NCBI GenBank assembly: GCA_017447325.1
Contig: JAFSNU010000379.1
Location: forward strand, 1 to 6,187
DNA from: Synergistaceae bacterium
GTDB lineage: Bacteria > Synergistota > Synergistia > Synergistales > Aminobacteriaceae
Direction: 5' to 3'
DNA length: 6,187 nt
Under the pieces are notes generated by a model. It was not told the DNA's origin. It saw nothing but the letters and a program-made list of their open reading frames with translations, and did no database searches. Positions 5,911-6,187 of the stretch are shown here, piece after piece; the stretch's first letter is position 1, and each line of letters begins with the position of its first letter. A program made the translations under genes and the position numbers.

Positions 5911-6187
5911 AAAAATTTTCAGCGGCGAAGCTCGAGGCAAGACAAAAAATTTTCAGCAGCGAAGCCCAAGGCAAGACAAAAAATTTTTCAGCGGCGAAGC
6001 TCAAGGCAAGGCAAAAAATTTTTCAGCAGCGAAGCCCAAGGCAAGACAAAAAATTTTCAGCAGCGAAGCCCAAGGCAAGACAAAAATTTTTCAGCAGCGA
6101 AGCTCAAGGCAAGGCAAAAAATTTTTCAGCGGCGAAGCTCAAGGCAAGGCAAAAAATTTTTCAGCGGCAAAGCCCAAGGCAAGACAA
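5911..6187 (+). repeat. Tandem array of 34/35-bp units, at least eight, running off the window
   Basis: Units begin with CAGC at 5920, 5954, 5989, 6024, 6058, 6092, 6127 and 6162; lengths are 34, 35, 35, 34, 34, 35 and 35, with the eighth cut by the edge. The consensus is CAGCRGCGAAGCYCAAGGC, then AAGRC, then five or six A and four or five T. Length changes occur only in the A/T tract. The first unit has CTCGAGG where others have CTCAAGG or CCCAAGG. No start codon lies within the array. It is not a CRISPR: the only candidate 'spacers' are the identical A/T tracts. Function unknown; possibilities include a protein-binding array, a slippage-expanded repeat or an intergenic repeat family. Confidence 0.9.

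Larger units (their letters stand above)
5516..6187. other. 672-bp non-coding, A/T-rich repeat region
   Basis: No open frame with a plausible start and ribosome site was found on either strand, and no tRNA or rRNA is visible. Its contents are two imperfect copies of a ~76-bp element (from 5521 and 5721), an inverted repeat at 5687-5719, an A/T-rich stretch of unassigned sequence at about 5796-5909, and a tandem array from 5911 to the window edge. No clear GC-stem terminator for the prepilin gene was found here. Confidence 0.8.

Noticed and set aside
5911..6187. Coding region across the tandem array
   Set aside because: All plus frames are open, but there is no start codon in the array. TAA or TAG codons just upstream, such as 5909-5911, cut off likely starts, and unit lengths of 34/35 shift the frame at each step.
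5911..6187. CRISPR array
   Set aside because: The only sequence between cores is a near-constant A/T tract of about 10 nt, so there are no distinct spacers, and no cas genes are seen.
5911..6187. Phased A-tracts giving planar DNA curvature
   Set aside because: The spacing of 34-35 bp is about 3.3 helical turns, so successive tracts point in different directions and would not add up to a planar bend.

Overview
The window reads as chromosomal sequence from an anaerobic bacterium with a V/A-type ATPase. The minus strand carries the front half of such an operon in the classic bacterial/archaeal order G/H - I - K - E - C - F, running from about 4685 down to the left edge, where subunit F is cut. 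Catalytic and rotor genes A, B and D would be expected beyond position 1. Bacterial ribosomal protein S20 (rpsT) lies directly upstream on the same strand. Bacterial S20, a V-type ATPase, moderate-GC coding DNA and very A/T-rich intergenic DNA would fit Synergistota (for example a gut Synergistaceae), though Clostridia or spirochaetes cannot be excluded from sequence reading alone.

Layout. 1-240: partial subunit F. 230-1231: subunit C (GTG start). 1248-1826: subunit E. 1841-2323: proteolipid K. 2375-4369: membrane subunit I. 4356-4685: stalk subunit G/H. 4732-4998: rpsT. All are on the minus strand, tightly packed, with gaps of 14-51 nt or short overlaps and good Shine-Dalgarno sites. 4999-5152: divergent promoter region. 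5153-5515 (plus strand): a small type IV prepilin-like protein. 5516-6187: 672 bp with no gene, filled with repeats.

Function. The six ATPase genes give the peripheral stalks (E with G/H), the ion channel (I with the K ring) and the central-stalk parts (C, F). Subunit K has two hairpins, one ion-binding glutamate and the complete side-chain set known to bind sodium in Enterococcus hirae NtpK, so the enzyme is best read as a Na+-translocating V-ATPase. The prepilin gene is unrelated and divergent.

The least ordinary part is the non-coding right end. It has two ~76-bp imperfect copies of an element exactly 200 bp apart, each opening with a TATAAT box and carrying an 8-bp stem position and a doubled 12-mer. 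These are followed by a tandem array of at least eight 34/35-bp units that runs off the window. I found no gene system that these repeats obviously serve. I regard them as an undescribed repeat family rather than a demonstrated system.
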